Source: Enterobacter cloacae complex sp. R_G8
GTDB taxonomy: Bacteria; Pseudomonadota; Gammaproteobacteria; Enterobacterales; Enterobacteriaceae
DNA length: 64,000 nucleotides
Assembly (NCBI RefSeq): GCF_024599795.1
Contig: NZ_CP102246.1
Coordinates: 2,232,001 to 2,296,000, forward strand
Direction: 5' to 3'
Shown here: positions 47,290-57,696 of the stretch, one piece after another
Numbering within the stretch: the first letter of the stretch is position 1
Layout of the letters: the number at the start of each line of letters is the position of its first letter
The notes under the pieces: model-generated
The model's input: only the letters and a program-made list of their open reading frames with translations
What the model was told of the DNA's origin: nothing
Database searches by the model: none
Translations under genes and position numbers: made by a program

Positions 47290-48171
47290 ATGCAGCATCT
47301 GCACAGCACGAAAGCAAAACACGAGACGCCGGTGAGTGGCGAGGTGATTACCCTGCCACCGGTTCAGGTTCGCCGTCATCCTCCGGCGATTGCCCGCCGG
47401 ATTAACGACGTGCTCCAGCGTATCATTCCGGCGCTGCTGGGGCTGGGGCTGCTGGTGGTGCTCTGGCAACTGGCGGCAATCAACAGCAAAGGCTTCCCGA
47501 CGCCGCTGAGCACGCTGGATTCTGCCATCACCCTGTTTGCCGATCCGTTTTATCGCGACGGGCCAAACGACATGGGGATCGGCTGGAACGTGCTTGCCTC
47601 CCTGCAGCGCGTGGCGGTGGGCTTTGGCCTGGCCGCGTTAGTCGGTATCCCGCTCGGTTTTCTGATTGGCCGTTTCACCTTTTTCTCACGCATGTTCAGC
47701 CCGCTGATTGCGCTGCTGCGCCCGGTCAGCCCATTGGCCTGGCTGCCTATCGGCCTGCTGCTGTTCCAGAAAGCAGAGCCGGCTTCCAGCTGGACCATTT
47801 TTATCTGTTCGATCTGGCCAATGGTGATTAACACCGCCGAAGGGGTACGCCGTATTCCGCAGGATTACCTCAACGTCGCCCGTGTGCTGCAGCTTTCTGA
47901 GTGGACCATTCTGCGTCGGATCCTCTTCCCGGCGGTGCTGCCGGCGGTGTTGACCGGGGTACGTCTTTCCATCGGTATCGCCTGGCTGGTGATTGTCGCC
48001 GCCGAAATGCTGACAGGCGGCTTAGGGATCGGTTTCTGGATCTGGAATGAGTGGAACAACCTCAACGTAGAAAACATTCTCATCGCCATCGTCATCATTG
48101 GCGTGGTCGGGTTACTGCTGGAGCAGGGGCTGATGCTGATCGCCCGTCGCTTTAGCTGGCAGGAAAAATAA
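47290..48171 (+). CDS. nasE: NasE, nitrate ABC transporter permease (NrtB type)
   Basis: The 293-aa inner-membrane permease has about six membrane helices and the BPD-type EAA loop (NVARVLQLSEWTILRRILFPA) that contacts the NasD ATPase. The first 35 residues are cytoplasmic and charged. It starts 2 bp after nasF and ends 9 bp before nasD. Confidence 0.95.
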   Translation: MQHLHSTKAKHETPVSGEVITLPPVQVRRHPPAIARRINDVLQRIIPALLGLGLLVVLWQLAAINSKGFPTPLSTLDSAITLFADPFYRDGPNDMGIGWNVLASLQRVAVGFGLAALVGIPLGFLIGRFTFFSRMFSPLIALLRPVSPLAWLPIGLLLFQKAEPASSWTIFICSIWPMVINTAEGVRRIPQDYLNVARVLQLSEWTILRRILFPAVLPAVLTGVRLSIGIAWLVIVAAEMLTGGLGIGFWIWNEWNNLNVENILIAIVIIGVVGLLLEQGLMLIARRFSWQEK

Positions 48172-48180
48172 GGAGCGAAC

Positions 48181-48969
48181 ATGAAACCGATCATTCAGGT
48201 CCAGGCCGTAAGCCAGCGTTTTTCTACCGCCAGCGGTGAATTTCTGGCGCTGCAGAACGTCTCGTTTGATATCCACGAAGGGGAAACCGTGAGCCTGATT
48301 GGCCACTCCGGTTGCGGCAAATCAACACTGCTGAACCTAATCGCCGGGATCACGCTGCCGACGGAAGGGGGATTGATTTGCGACAACCGTGAAATTGCGG
48401 GTCCGGGACCGGAGCGTGCGGTGGTCTTTCAGAACCACTCCCTGCTGCCGTGGCTGACCTGTTTCGACAACGTTGCGCTGGCGGTCGATCAGGTGTTCCG
48501 CCACACCATGAGCAAGGCGGAGCGTCGGGAGTGGATTGAACACAACCTCGATCGCGTGCAGATGGGGCACGCCCTGCATAAACGCCCGGGGGAGATCTCA
48601 GGCGGCATGAAGCAGCGCGTGGGCATTGCCCGTGCGCTGGCGATGAAGCCGAAAGTGTTGCTGATGGATGAACCGTTTGGCGCGCTGGATGCGCTGACGC
48701 GCGCCCATCTTCAGGACTCGGTGATGCAAATTCAGCAGGCGCTCAACACCACCATTGTGCTCATCACCCACGACGTGGACGAAGCGGTGCTGCTCTCTGA
48801 CCGCGTGCTGATGATGACCAACGGCCCGGCGGCGACTGTCGGCGAAATTCTGGAGGTTGACCTGCCGCGTCCGCGTAACCGGGTGCAGCTGGCGGACGAC
48901 AGCCGCTACCACCACATGCGCCAGCAGATCCTCCATTTCCTCTATGAAAAACAGCCCAAAGCGGCGTAG
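48181..48969 (+). CDS. nasD: NasD, nitrate ABC transporter ATPase (NrtD type)
   Basis: The 262-aa ATPase drives nitrate import. Visible motifs: Walker A GHSGCGKST, Q-loop FQNHSLLPW, signature ISGGMKQRVGIARAL, Walker B VLLMDEPFGALD and the switch ITHDVDEA. It has no NrtC-like regulatory extension. The start is ATG 48181 after AAGGAG. nasC begins 13 bp after its stop. Confidence 0.96.
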   Translation: MKPIIQVQAVSQRFSTASGEFLALQNVSFDIHEGETVSLIGHSGCGKSTLLNLIAGITLPTEGGLICDNREIAGPGPERAVVFQNHSLLPWLTCFDNVALAVDQVFRHTMSKAERREWIEHNLDRVQMGHALHKRPGEISGGMKQRVGIARALAMKPKVLLMDEPFGALDALTRAHLQDSVMQIQQALNTTIVLITHDVDEAVLLSDRVLMMTNGPAATVGEILEVDLPRPRNRVQLADDSRYHHMRQQILHFLYEKQPKAA

Positions 48970-48982
48970 TGGGGGCACCACG

Positions 48983-51900
48983 ATGCGACTGGTCATTATC
49001 GGCAATGGAATGGCAGCGACACGGCTGATTGCCTCGCTGACCGGGCGTGTGCCTGGCCGCTTCGCGATCACCGTGTTGGGTGAGGAGCCTGAGCATGCGT
49101 ACAACCGCATCCAGCTTTCGCCGGTGCTGGGTGGGGAAAAACGCCCGGAACAGATCCGCCTGCAGGACGATGCCTGGTACCGCGAGCGCGGCGTCACGGT
49201 TCTCAGGGGGCAAAAGGTGCTCGCCGTGGACGTGGTGAAACGGGAAATCCGTACCGCGCGGACCACGCTGGCGTGGGATGAACTGGTCTTCGCCACCGGG
49301 TCGATACCGTTCGTGCCACCGATCCCCGGGTGCGATGCGCCACACGTCTTTACCTTCCGCCGCCTTGAGGATACGCGAGCCATTGCGCAGATCCCGGGGC
49401 CAGCGGTGGTGTTGGGTGGTGGCGTGCTGGGTGTTGAGACGGCAGCGGCGCTGGCACAGACTTGTGACAACGTCACGCTGGTGCATCGCGGACCGTGGTT
49501 GATGGAACAACAGCTGGATCGGCAGGCGGGGCTGTTGCTGGAGGCGGCGCTGGCGGAGCGCGGTGTGCGCTGCGAACTGTCGTCCGGGATCGCGGCAATC
49601 GCGCCAGATTCAGTAACGCTGCTCAACGGACGCCAGGTTAGCGCCGCGCGCGTGGTGCTGGCTACCGGCGTACAGCCCAACATCGCCCTGGCAAGCGCCA
49701 GCGGTATTCACTGCGCCCGCGGCATTGTGGTCAACCCGCAGATGCAGACCTCCGTTCCGGCTATCAGCGCCATCGGGGAGTGCTGCGAAATCGACGGTCA
49801 GACGTTTGGCCTGGTTGCCCCCTGTCTGGCACAGGCGGACATTCTCGCCGCCCGACTGGCAGGGGACGCCCCCGCGCCATTTGCCCTTACCGACGGTGGG
49901 ATGCGCCTTAAGGTCACCGGCGTGGAGCTCTTCAGCGTCGGGCGCGTAACGGCGCAACCGGAGGATACGGTCTGGGACGCGTGGGATCCGCTGACCCGTC
50001 ACTACCGTCGCTTACTGATCCATCGCGGTGCGCTGGCGGGCGTACTGCTGATGGGCGATTGCCGCAGCGCGGCAACATTTACCGATTTACTGGCAACGGC
50101 TGCGCCCGCACACGTGGACTGGCTGTTCGATCGATTCTCTACGACGCAACCGCAGGTTGCAGGACAGAACGCTATGACAAAACCTACTCTGGTGGTGGTT
50201 GGGCACGGTATGGTCGGCCACCATTTTCTTGAAGACTGCGTAAACCGCAATCTGCATCAGCAATACCAGATTGTCGTCTTTGGCGAAGAGCCTTATGCCG
50301 CTTACGACCGCGTACATCTCTCAGAGTATTTTGGCGGCCGCAGCGCGGAGTCCCTCTCGCTGGTGGAGGGCGATTTCTTTGCCAGACACGGCATAGAGTT
50401 GCGTCTGTCGCAGCAGATCGTCGCCATCGATCGCGATACGCACGTGGTGCGTACCGCCAGCGGCCACGAAACCCACTGGGACAAACTGGTGCTGGCGACC
50501 GGCTCGTATCCGTTTGTTCCGCCAGTGCCGGGTAACACGCTGCCGGGCTGCTTTGTCTACCGCACGCTGGACGATCTCGATAACATTGCCGCGCATGCGA
50601 AGGGATCCCGACGCGGGGTGGTCATTGGCGGTGGCCTGCTCGGGCTGGAGGCGGCCAATGCCCTCAAACAGCTGGGGCTTGAAACCCACGTGGTGGAATT
50701 CGCACCCAATCTGATGGCGGTACAGCTCGACAACGACGGCGCGGCAATGCTGCGTAAAAAAATTGAAGCGCTCGGCGTCGGGGTTCACACCAGCAAGGCC
50801 ACCACCGAAATCGCGGCCACCGACGACGGTCTGGTCCTGCGCTTTGCCGACGGTGAACAGCTGGACACCGATATGGTGGTCTTCTCTGCCGGGATCCGCC
50901 CGCAGGATGCGCTGGCACGCAGCAGCGGTCTGGTGACGGGCGAGCGCGGCGGGATCTGCATTGATACCGCCTGCCAGACCTCAGATAAGGACATCTTCGC
51001 CATCGGAGAATGTGCGCTGTGGGAAGGCAAAATCTTCGGTCTGGTGGCGCCGGGTTACCAGATGGCACGCGTGGTGGCGGCCACGCTGGCGGGTGAGGAG
51101 AAATCCTTCACCGGCGCGGATATGAGCACCAAGCTTAAGCTGCTGGGCGTGGACGTGGCTTCGTTTGGGGATGCCCATGGCCGTACGCCGGGGGCATTGA
51201 GCTACCAGTGGACCCACGGCCCGCAGCAAATCTATAAAAAAATTGTCGTCAGCCATGACAACAAAACGCTGCTCGGCGGCGTGCTGGTGGGGGATGCCAG
51301 CGAATACGCCACGCTGGTGCAGATGATGCTTAACGGAATCAACCTGCCGAAAGAGCCTGAAACGCTCATCTTGCCAGCCTTCTCCGGTAGCGCGCCAAAA
51401 GCGCTGGGGGTGGCGGCGTTGCCGGAAAGCGCGCAGATCTGCTCCTGTCATAACGTCAGCAAAGGCGATATCTGCCAGGCAGTGAGCGCCGGTGCGACGG
51501 ACATCGGCGCCATCAAGCAGTGCACCAAAGCGGCGACCGGCTGCGGTGGGTGCAGTGCGCTGGTGAAACAGGTGATGGAGTTCCAGCTGGCTGAGCAGGG
51601 CGTGGAGGTGAAAAAAGATATCTGTGAGCACTTCCCGTACTCACGTCAGGAGATATATCACCTGGTGCGGGTCAACCATATTCGTACCTTCGACCAGCTG
51701 ATTAGCCGCTACGGCCAGGGGCACGGCTGTGAGATCTGTAAACCGCTGGTGGGGTCAGTGCTGGCCTCCTGCTGGAACGAATACCTGCTGAAACCGGCGC
51801 ATTTGCCGCTGCAGGACACCAACGACCGCTACTTTGCCAATATTCAGAAGGACGGCACGTACTCCATCGTGCCGCGTATGCCCGCCGGGGAAGTAACGGC

Positions 51901-52972
51901 CGACGGGCTGATTGCTATCGGGCAGATCGCAAAGCGCTACGGGCTGTACAGCAAGATCACCGGCGGGCAGCGTATTGACCTGTTTGGAGCCACGCTCGAC
52001 CAGTTGCCGGAGATCTGGCAGGCGCTGGTGGAGGCCGGGTTTGAAACCGGGCATGCGTACGGTAAATCCCTGCGTACCGTGAAATCCTGCGTCGGGTCAA
52101 CCTGGTGTCGCTATGGCGTGCAGGACTCCACCGGCCTTGCGGTCAAACTGGAGCACCGTTACAAGGGGCTGCGCGCGCCGCACAAAATCAAAATGGCGGT
52201 GTCCGGCTGTACCCGCGAGTGTGCCGAGGCGCAAAGCAAAGATGTCGGCGTGATCGCCACGGACAAGGGCTGGAATCTCTATCTGTGCGGCAACGGCGGC
52301 ATGAAGCCGCGACATGCGGATCTCTTCGCCAGCGATCTGGATGAAGAGACGCTGATCCGTACCGTCGACCGTTTTCTGATGTTCTACATTCGCACGGCGG
52401 ATCGCCTGCAGCGGACCAGCACCTGGATGGACAACCTTGAAGGCGGTCTCGACTATCTGCGGGAGGTGATCCTCGATGACAGTCTCGGCATTGCGCAGGA
52501 GCTGGAGCAGGAGATGGCCCGTGTGGTGGAAACGTATCAGTGTGAATGGCAGACCACGCTTAACGATCCGAACCGTCTGGCGCTGTTCCGCACGGCGGTG
52601 AACGGTCCGGCGACGGAAGAGAGCAAACGCTGGCAGGAAATTTGCGGTCTGGATGAGATCCCGGAGCAGGCGGGGATCGGCGCCCGGCTGGGGCGTAAGC
52701 CGATCGCGCTGTTCCGCTTTGGCAAAGCGGTCTATGCCCTTGACGATCGGGAGCCAGGCAGCGATGCGAACGTGCTGTCACGCGGTATTCTTGGCGATGC
52801 GGCGGGTGAGCCGGTGGTTATCTCGCCGCTCTATAAACAGCGTATTCGCCTGCGCGACGGCTGCCAGGTGGATAACGGTGAGCCTGCGGTGCGCGCCTGG
52901 CCGGTGAAAATTGAAAACGGCAAGGTGTGGGTGGGGAACGACGCGTTGCTGGTCCGTGCGGAGGCATCATGA
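48983..52972 (+). CDS. nasB: NasC-NasB fused: electron-transfer module plus assimilatory nitrite reductase
   Basis: One 1329-aa frame. Residues 1-397 match NasC-type FAD/NAD(P)H oxidoreductases (MRLVIIGNGMAATRL, AYNRIQLSPVLGGEK), which feed electrons to NasA. From residue 398 (ATG 50174, preceded by AGGA) the NasB nitrite reductase starts (MTKPTLVVVGHGMVGHHFLE): a second FAD/NAD domain, a BFD-like [2Fe-2S] region (CSCHNVSKGD, then CTKAATGCGGC), a second such motif (GCEICKPL), the sirohaem and [4Fe-4S] domain (SCVGSTWC, then SGCTRECAE), and a NirD-like C-terminal domain lacking Rieske ligands. In Klebsiella nasC and nasB are separate genes. Internal starting at 50174 could still give free NasB. 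Confidence 0.93.
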   Translation: MRLVIIGNGMAATRLIASLTGRVPGRFAITVLGEEPEHAYNRIQLSPVLGGEKRPEQIRLQDDAWYRERGVTVLRGQKVLAVDVVKREIRTARTTLAWDELVFATGSIPFVPPIPGCDAPHVFTFRRLEDTRAIAQIPGPAVVLGGGVLGVETAAALAQTCDNVTLVHRGPWLMEQQLDRQAGLLLEAALAERGVRCELSSGIAAIAPDSVTLLNGRQVSAARVVLATGVQPNIALASASGIHCARGIVVNPQMQTSVPAISAIGECCEIDGQTFGLVAPCLAQADILAARLAGDAPAPFALTDGGMRLKVTGVELFSVGRVTAQPEDTVWDAWDPLTRHYRRLLIHRGALAGVLLMGDCRSAATFTDLLATAAPAHVDWLFDRFSTTQPQVAGQNAMTKPTLVVVGHGMVGHHFLEDCVNRNLHQQYQIVVFGEEPYAAYDRVHLSEYFGGRSAESLSLVEGDFFARHGIELRLSQQIVAIDRDTHVVRTASGHETHWDKLVLATGSYPFVPPVPGNTLPGCFVYRTLDDLDNIAAHAKGSRRGVVIGGGLLGLEAANALKQLGLETHVVEFAPNLMAVQLDNDGAAMLRKKIEALGVGVHTSKATTEIAATDDGLVLRFADGEQLDTDMVVFSAGIRPQDALARSSGLVTGERGGICIDTACQTSDKDIFAIGECALWEGKIFGLVAPGYQMARVVAATLAGEEKSFTGADMSTKLKLLGVDVASFGDAHGRTPGALSYQWTHGPQQIYKKIVVSHDNKTLLGGVLVGDASEYATLVQMMLNGINLPKEPETLILPAFSGSAPKALGVAALPESAQICSCHNVSKGDICQAVSAGATDIGAIKQCTKAATGCGGCSALVKQVMEFQLAEQGVEVKKDICEHFPYSRQEIYHLVRVNHIRTFDQLISRYGQGHGCEICKPLVGSVLASCWNEYLLKPAHLPLQDTNDRYFANIQKDGTYSIVPRMPAGEVTADGLIAIGQIAKRYGLYSKITGGQRIDLFGATLDQLPEIWQALVEAGFETGHAYGKSLRTVKSCVGSTWCRYGVQDSTGLAVKLEHRYKGLRAPHKIKMAVSGCTRECAEAQSKDVGVIATDKGWNLYLCGNGGMKPRHADLFASDLDEETLIRTVDRFLMFYIRTADRLQRTSTWMDNLEGGLDYLREVILDDSLGIAQELEQEMARVVETYQCEWQTTLNDPNRLALFRTAVNGPATEESKRWQEICGLDEIPEQAGIGARLGRKPIALFRFGKAVYALDDREPGSDANVLSRGILGDAAGEPVVISPLYKQRIRLRDGCQVDNGEPAVRAWPVKIENGKVWVGNDALLVRAEAS

Positions 52973-55446
52973 ATGAAACCCGAACAACCTGCCCGTACTG
53001 CGGCGTCGGTTGCGGCGTGGTGGCCCGGGTTGAGGGCGACAAGGTCACGGTGCGCGGCGATGAACGCCATCCCGCCAGTTTTGGACGGCTGTGTGTCAAA
53101 GGCGCGGCGTTAGGTGAAACCACGGGCCTGCAGGGGCGGCTATTGCACCCGGTGGTGGACGGGCTGGAGGTGGAGTGGTCGCAGGCGTTAAGCGCGGCCG
53201 GCGAGCGGTTACGGGCGATTATCGACACCTGGGGGCCGCAGGCGGTGGCGTTTTACGCCTCCGGCCAGCTACTCACCGAGGATTACTACGCTGCCAATAA
53301 GCTGATGAAAGGGTTTATCGGCGCGGCGAACATCGATACCAACTCGCGGCTCTGCATGTCGTCGGCAGTAGCAGGCTATAAGCGCGCATTTGGCGAAGAT
53401 GTGGTGCCGTGCAGCTATGAGGACGTGGAGAACAGCGATCTGGTGGTGCTGGTGGGTTCAAACGCGGCATGGACGCATCCGGTGCTTTATCAGCGGCTGG
53501 TTCAGGCGCGGCAAAACAATCCGCAAATGAAAGTGGTGGTGATCGATCCGCGTAAAACCGCCACCTGTGATATCGCCGACCTGCATCTGGCGCTCGCGCC
53601 CGGCAGTGACGCCGGGCTGTTTGTCGGTTTGCTCAACCTGATTCAGGGAACTGACGACTGGCCGATTGCCCGCGTGGCCGGGTTTTGTGGTCTCGATGCA
53701 CAGGAAATTGCCACATTTTACGACTGGTTCCTTACGGCGCCGCGTGCCATTACGCTCTACACCATGGGGATCAACCAGTCTTCCAGCGGCAGCGACAAGT
53801 GCAATGCCATCATTAACGTTCATCTTGCCAGCGGGAAATTTGCCCGTCAGGGCTGCGGGCCGTTTTCGCTGACCGGCCAGCCAAACGCGATGGGGGGACG
53901 GGAAGTAGGGGGCCTCGCGAATCAGCTGGCGGCGCACATGAACTTCGAGCCGGACGATCTCTCGCGGGTGGCGCGCTTCTGGGGGACAGAACGGCTGGCG
54001 CAAACCCCAGGCCTGATGGCAGTAGAGCTGTTTGACGCCATTGCCCGTGGTGAGGTAAAGGCGGTATGGATCATGGGCACCAATCCGGCTGTCTCGCTGC
54101 CGGACAGTCATGCGGTATGCCAGGCGCTGGCGAATTGCCCGCTGGTCATTGTTTCTGAGGTAATGCAGGAGACCGACACCAGCCGCTACGCCCATATCCG
54201 TTTTCCGGCGCTGGGCTGGGGAGAGAAAAACGGTACGGTCACCAACTCCGAACGGCGGATCTCGCGCCAGCGCGCCTTTCTGGCTGCCCCGGGCCAGGCA
54301 AAACCGGACTGGTGGATAGTTGCGCAGGTGGCGAAACAGCTGGGCTATGGTGAGGCCTTTGCCTGGGAACATCCGCAGGAGATTTTTTGTGAACATGCGG
54401 CGCTGTCGGCGTTTGAGAATGACGGGGCACGGGCGTTTAATCTGCATGCGCTGGCGGGACTTACCCGTGAGGCGTGGGATCAGCTTGAGCCTTATCAGTG
54501 GGCGGCGGGCGATTTTCCCCACCGGAATATGGTGCCCGTTGACCCGCGTCTGCACGGCGCGGCGCCAGATGCGCTATACCCGTTGCTGCTGAATACCGGA
54601 CGCATCCGCGATCAATGGCATACCATGACCCGTACGGGATATGTTCCCGGGCTGATGCAGCATATCTCTGAGCCCTGCGTTGAGATCTGCGCCGCAGATG
54701 CCGCGCGTTTCGCCCTTTGCGACGGGCAACTGGCGCGGATCAGCTCTCCGCGTGGAGTGATGGTGGCCAGAGTACGTATCAACGATGGACAAAGGGAGGG
54801 GGAAGTATTCGCGCCCATGCACTGGAATGCGCAGTTTGCCCGTCAGGGAAAGGTCAATACGCTGGTGGAAGGGCGCTGCGATCCGCAGTCCGGCCAGCCG
54901 GAAAGTAAACAGACCGCCGTCAGGATCATGCCATGGCAGCCTGAATGGCAGGGAGAGCTGTATGCCCGTGTGCTGCCGGAACTGCCGCCTTCGGTACACT
55001 GGTGGCGCAAAGCCTCGCGCCTGACGGTGGCGGGTGACGAACCGTTGATGCCGTGGGTGAAGACGTATGCTGAACAGCAGGGCTGGCAGCTGCAACTTGC
55101 CCGAACGGATGCGCGCAGCAGCGTGCTGGCGTGGCATCACGGCGAACTGATGCTCGGCTTCTGGGAGGGCACTACGTTGCCAGCGCTGGCGCATGCGACT
55201 ATTGAAGAGGCTTTTCGTCGGGCTCCTGAGACGCATGCGGAGCGACATGCGCTCCTGAACGGCGCGAGTGCGGGGGAGAGGGTCGATCCGGGACGCATAA
55301 TCTGCAGCTGTTACTGCGTCGGGGAAAATGCGATACGGGAGGCGATTGTCGGCGGGTGCGGCTCCGTCGCAGAGTTGGGGGCGAAACTACGGTGTGGCAC
55401 CAACTGCGGCTCCTGCGTGCCGGAACTGAAAGGGCTGTTTGGATAA
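52969..55446 (+). CDS. nasA: NasA, assimilatory nitrate reductase catalytic subunit
   Basis: The 825-aa cytoplasmic molybdoenzyme reduces nitrate to nitrite. Its N-terminus has the [4Fe-4S] cluster motif CPYCGVGCGV with the later RLCVKG Cys, then the bis-MGD-binding body (TNSRLCMSSAVAGYK with the probable Mo-ligand Cys). A BFD-like [2Fe-2S] domain ends the protein (CSCYCVGENAIREA, then CGTNCGSC). The start is ATG 52969 with GGAGG upstream, overlapping the nasB stop by ATGA. It is the last nas gene. Confidence 0.96.
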   Translation: MNETRTTCPYCGVGCGVVARVEGDKVTVRGDERHPASFGRLCVKGAALGETTGLQGRLLHPVVDGLEVEWSQALSAAGERLRAIIDTWGPQAVAFYASGQLLTEDYYAANKLMKGFIGAANIDTNSRLCMSSAVAGYKRAFGEDVVPCSYEDVENSDLVVLVGSNAAWTHPVLYQRLVQARQNNPQMKVVVIDPRKTATCDIADLHLALAPGSDAGLFVGLLNLIQGTDDWPIARVAGFCGLDAQEIATFYDWFLTAPRAITLYTMGINQSSSGSDKCNAIINVHLASGKFARQGCGPFSLTGQPNAMGGREVGGLANQLAAHMNFEPDDLSRVARFWGTERLAQTPGLMAVELFDAIARGEVKAVWIMGTNPAVSLPDSHAVCQALANCPLVIVSEVMQETDTSRYAHIRFPALGWGEKNGTVTNSERRISRQRAFLAAPGQAKPDWWIVAQVAKQLGYGEAFAWEHPQEIFCEHAALSAFENDGARAFNLHALAGLTREAWDQLEPYQWAAGDFPHRNMVPVDPRLHGAAPDALYPLLLNTGRIRDQWHTMTRTGYVPGLMQHISEPCVEICAADAARFALCDGQLARISSPRGVMVARVRINDGQREGEVFAPMHWNAQFARQGKVNTLVEGRCDPQSGQPESKQTAVRIMPWQPEWQGELYARVLPELPPSVHWWRKASRLTVAGDEPLMPWVKTYAEQQGWQLQLARTDARSSVLAWHHGELMLGFWEGTTLPALAHATIEEAFRRAPETHAERHALLNGASAGERVDPGRIICSCYCVGENAIREAIVGGCGSVAELGAKLRCGTNCGSCVPELKGLFG

Positions 55447-55461
55447 TGGTCTAAGAGTGTC

Positions 55462-55528
55462 TGGTGGCGGTTTCGCCTGACCCGACCTGCCGGTCGGAAC
55501 GAATTTTTAGGTCGGGTAAGGCGACAAT
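55462..55528. repeat. REP-like inverted repeat after nasA
   Basis: GCCTGACCCGACCTGC and GGTCGGGTAAGGCG (about 55475-55525) form a long imperfect inverted repeat of the enterobacterial interspersed type. It ends the nas operon region and may act in mRNA 3' processing. There is no distinct T-run terminator. Confidence 0.65.
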
Positions 55529-55635
55529 CATGTTCAGGATAATCCTGAAATTTGCGCTAAGACTGCATTTCACAGCTTATCGCGTTAACATTAAAAGCGT
55601 TGCCTCATAAACACAGGTTCTTATTTACGACGTTG

Positions 55636-57042
55636 ATGGCTGTATCGTCCCGCATTCGCTTTCTGTTATTACTCCCACTTCTTACGGCGGGTGCCGTTCA
55701 CGGTGCCCCGAATTCCTTTATGCATCAGGCAGAAAACCCCTTTGATAACAACGGGGACAGTTTGCCCGATCTCGGCATGGCGACGCCAACAGACGAGGGG
55801 GAAAAGCACCTGGCCGAAATGGCAAAAGCCTTTGGCGAAGCCAGTATGACCGATAACGGCCTCACCACCGGTGAGCAGGCGCGTCAGTTCGCGTTTGGTC
55901 AGGTGCGTGACGCAGTGAGCGGCGAGGTGAATCAGCAGATTGAGTCCTTGCTCTCGCCGTGGGGCAACGCCAGCGTCAATTTACTGGTGGATGACGACGG
56001 GAACTTTAACGGCAGCAGCGGGAGCTGGTTCATCCCCTGGAATGATAACAACCGTTACCTGAGCTGGAGCCAGCTGGGGCTGACGCAGCAGAGTGACGGC
56101 CTGGTGAGCAATGCCGGCATCGGTCAGCGCTGGGTCGCCGGAAAATGGCTGCTCGGCTATAACACCTTTTACGACAACCTGCTGGATGAAAACCTGCAGC
56201 GTGCCGGGCTTGGCGCAGAAGCGTGGGGCGAGAATCTGCGTCTGTCGGCCAATTACTACCAGCCTTTTGCCAGCTGGCGCGACAGTTCCGACGTGCAGGA
56301 GCAGCGCATGGCGCGCGGCTATGACGTGACCGCGAAAGCCTGGCTTCCCTGGTTTCACCACTTCAACACCAGCGTTAGCTTCGAGCAATATTTTGGTGAC
56401 AACGTCGACCTGTTCAACAGCGGAACCGGCTATCACAACCCGGTCGCGGTCAACCTGGGACTCAACTATACCCCGGTGCCACTGGTCACCCTGACCGCGG
56501 CGCATAAGCAAGGCGAGAGTGGGGTGAGTCAGAACAACCTTGGGCTTAAGCTCAACTATCGCTTTGGCGTGCCGCTTTCAAAGCAACTTTCCGCCAGCGA
56601 AGTCGCCGCCACCCGTTCTCTGCGCGGCAGTCGCTATGACTCGCCGGAGCGGGATAATCTACCGGTGATGGAGTTCCGCCAGCGCAAAACGCTCTCTGTC
56701 TGGCTGGCGACCCCGCCGTGGGATCTGAAAGGGGGCGAGACCGTGATGCTCAAGCTTCAGGTGCGCAGCACGCACGGTATCCGCCAGATCCACTGGCAGG
56801 GCGATACCCAGGCACTGAGCCTGACCTCGCCGGCCAACAGTCACAGCAGCGAGGGCTGGAGCGTGATTATGCCTGCCTGGGATGACAGTGAAGGGGCGAA
56901 AAACCGCTGGCACCTGTCGGCGGTGGTTGAAGATGAAAAAGGGCAGCGCGTCTCATCCAATGAGATCACGCTGACGGTGGTGCAGCCGCTTGTCGCGTTG
57001 CCTGACGATGACCCGCGGTGGAAGTTGCTGCCGGATGAGTAA
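55636..57042 (+). CDS. ychO: YchO, inverse-autotransporter (invasin-like) outer-membrane protein
   Basis: The 468-aa protein has a signal peptide (FLLLLPLLTAGAVHG), a NPFDNNGDSLPDLG segment, and an inverse-autotransporter beta-barrel (about 75-320, with SWSQLGLTQQ, GIGQRWVAGKWLLGYNTFYD and LNYRFGV), then one Ig-like domain (about 340-450). It is close to E. coli YchO, linked to adhesion and biofilm. The ATG at 55636 was chosen; a TTG at 55600 would lengthen the signal region. Confidence 0.9.
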   Translation: MAVSSRIRFLLLLPLLTAGAVHGAPNSFMHQAENPFDNNGDSLPDLGMATPTDEGEKHLAEMAKAFGEASMTDNGLTTGEQARQFAFGQVRDAVSGEVNQQIESLLSPWGNASVNLLVDDDGNFNGSSGSWFIPWNDNNRYLSWSQLGLTQQSDGLVSNAGIGQRWVAGKWLLGYNTFYDNLLDENLQRAGLGAEAWGENLRLSANYYQPFASWRDSSDVQEQRMARGYDVTAKAWLPWFHHFNTSVSFEQYFGDNVDLFNSGTGYHNPVAVNLGLNYTPVPLVTLTAAHKQGESGVSQNNLGLKLNYRFGVPLSKQLSASEVAATRSLRGSRYDSPERDNLPVMEFRQRKTLSVWLATPPWDLKGGETVMLKLQVRSTHGIRQIHWQGDTQALSLTSPANSHSSEGWSVIMPAWDDSEGAKNRWHLSAVVEDEKGQRVSSNEITLTVVQPLVALPDDDPRWKLLPDE

Positions 57043-57045
57043 TCC

Positions 57046-57696
57046 TCAGAAAATACGCTCCTGATGCACCCATACGGCGGCTTCAACACGGGATTTTAAC
57101 TTCATCTTCTTCAGCATATGTTTCACATGCACCTTGACCGTGCTTTCGGTGATATCCAGACGACGGGCGATCATTTTGTTCGGCAGACCCTGGGCAATCA
57201 GCTTCAGAATATCGCGCTCGCGCGGGGTTAACTGGCTGACATCGCGATCGGAGGTGGCGCGGTTTGCCCGCAGGCTGGCGGCCAGCACCGGGGTTAACGC
57301 CTCGCTGAGTACCATTTCGCCTGCGGCAGCCTGTTGCAGGGCCTTGAGCAGATCTTCCGGCTCCATGTCTTTCAGCAGGTAGCCGTCTGCACCGCGTTTT
57401 AGCGCTGTGACCACGTCCTCTTCATGGTTTGAGACGCTGAACACCACCACGCGTCCGGACAGCGATTTTTCGCGAAGCTTATCGAGCGTCTCCAGACCGT
57501 TCATGCCTGGCATGTTCAGATCGAGCAGGATCAAATCAGGATCAAGCGATTCGGCAAGCTCAATGCCCTGTTCACCGTTGCTGGCTTCACCAACGACGGT
57601 GATATCAGGTGCCATGCTGACCAGCTGTTTTACGCCAGTACGCAGCATCGGATGGTCGTCAATCAACAGGATGGATGCCGGTTCCTGATTAGTCAT
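57046..57696 (-). CDS. narL: NarL, nitrate/nitrite response regulator
   Basis: NarL activates narG and narK and represses fermentative genes when phosphorylated by NarX. The 216-aa protein nearly equals E. coli NarL: receiver domain with phospho-acceptor Asp59 in [10 protein letters not shown], and the LuxR-type helix-turn-helix ([20 protein letters not shown]). The start is the ATG at 57694-57696, inside the end of narX (8-bp overlap), so the pair is coupled. Confidence 0.97.
   Translation of the reverse strand: MTNQEPASILLIDDHPMLRTGVKQLVSMAPDITVVGEASNGEQGIELAESLDPDLILLDLNMPGMNGLETLDKLREKSLSGRVVVFSVSNHEEDVVTALKRGADGYLLKDMEPEDLLKALQQAAAGEMVLSEALTPVLAASLRANRATSDRDVSQLTPRERDILKLIAQGLPNKMIARRLDITESTVKVHVKHMLKKMKLKSRVEAAVWVHQERIF

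Noticed and set aside
48598-49683. 361-codon minus-strand frame across nasD and nasC
   Set aside because: Ser/Arg/Thr-rich with no domain; the + strand carries clear Walker and FAD motifs.
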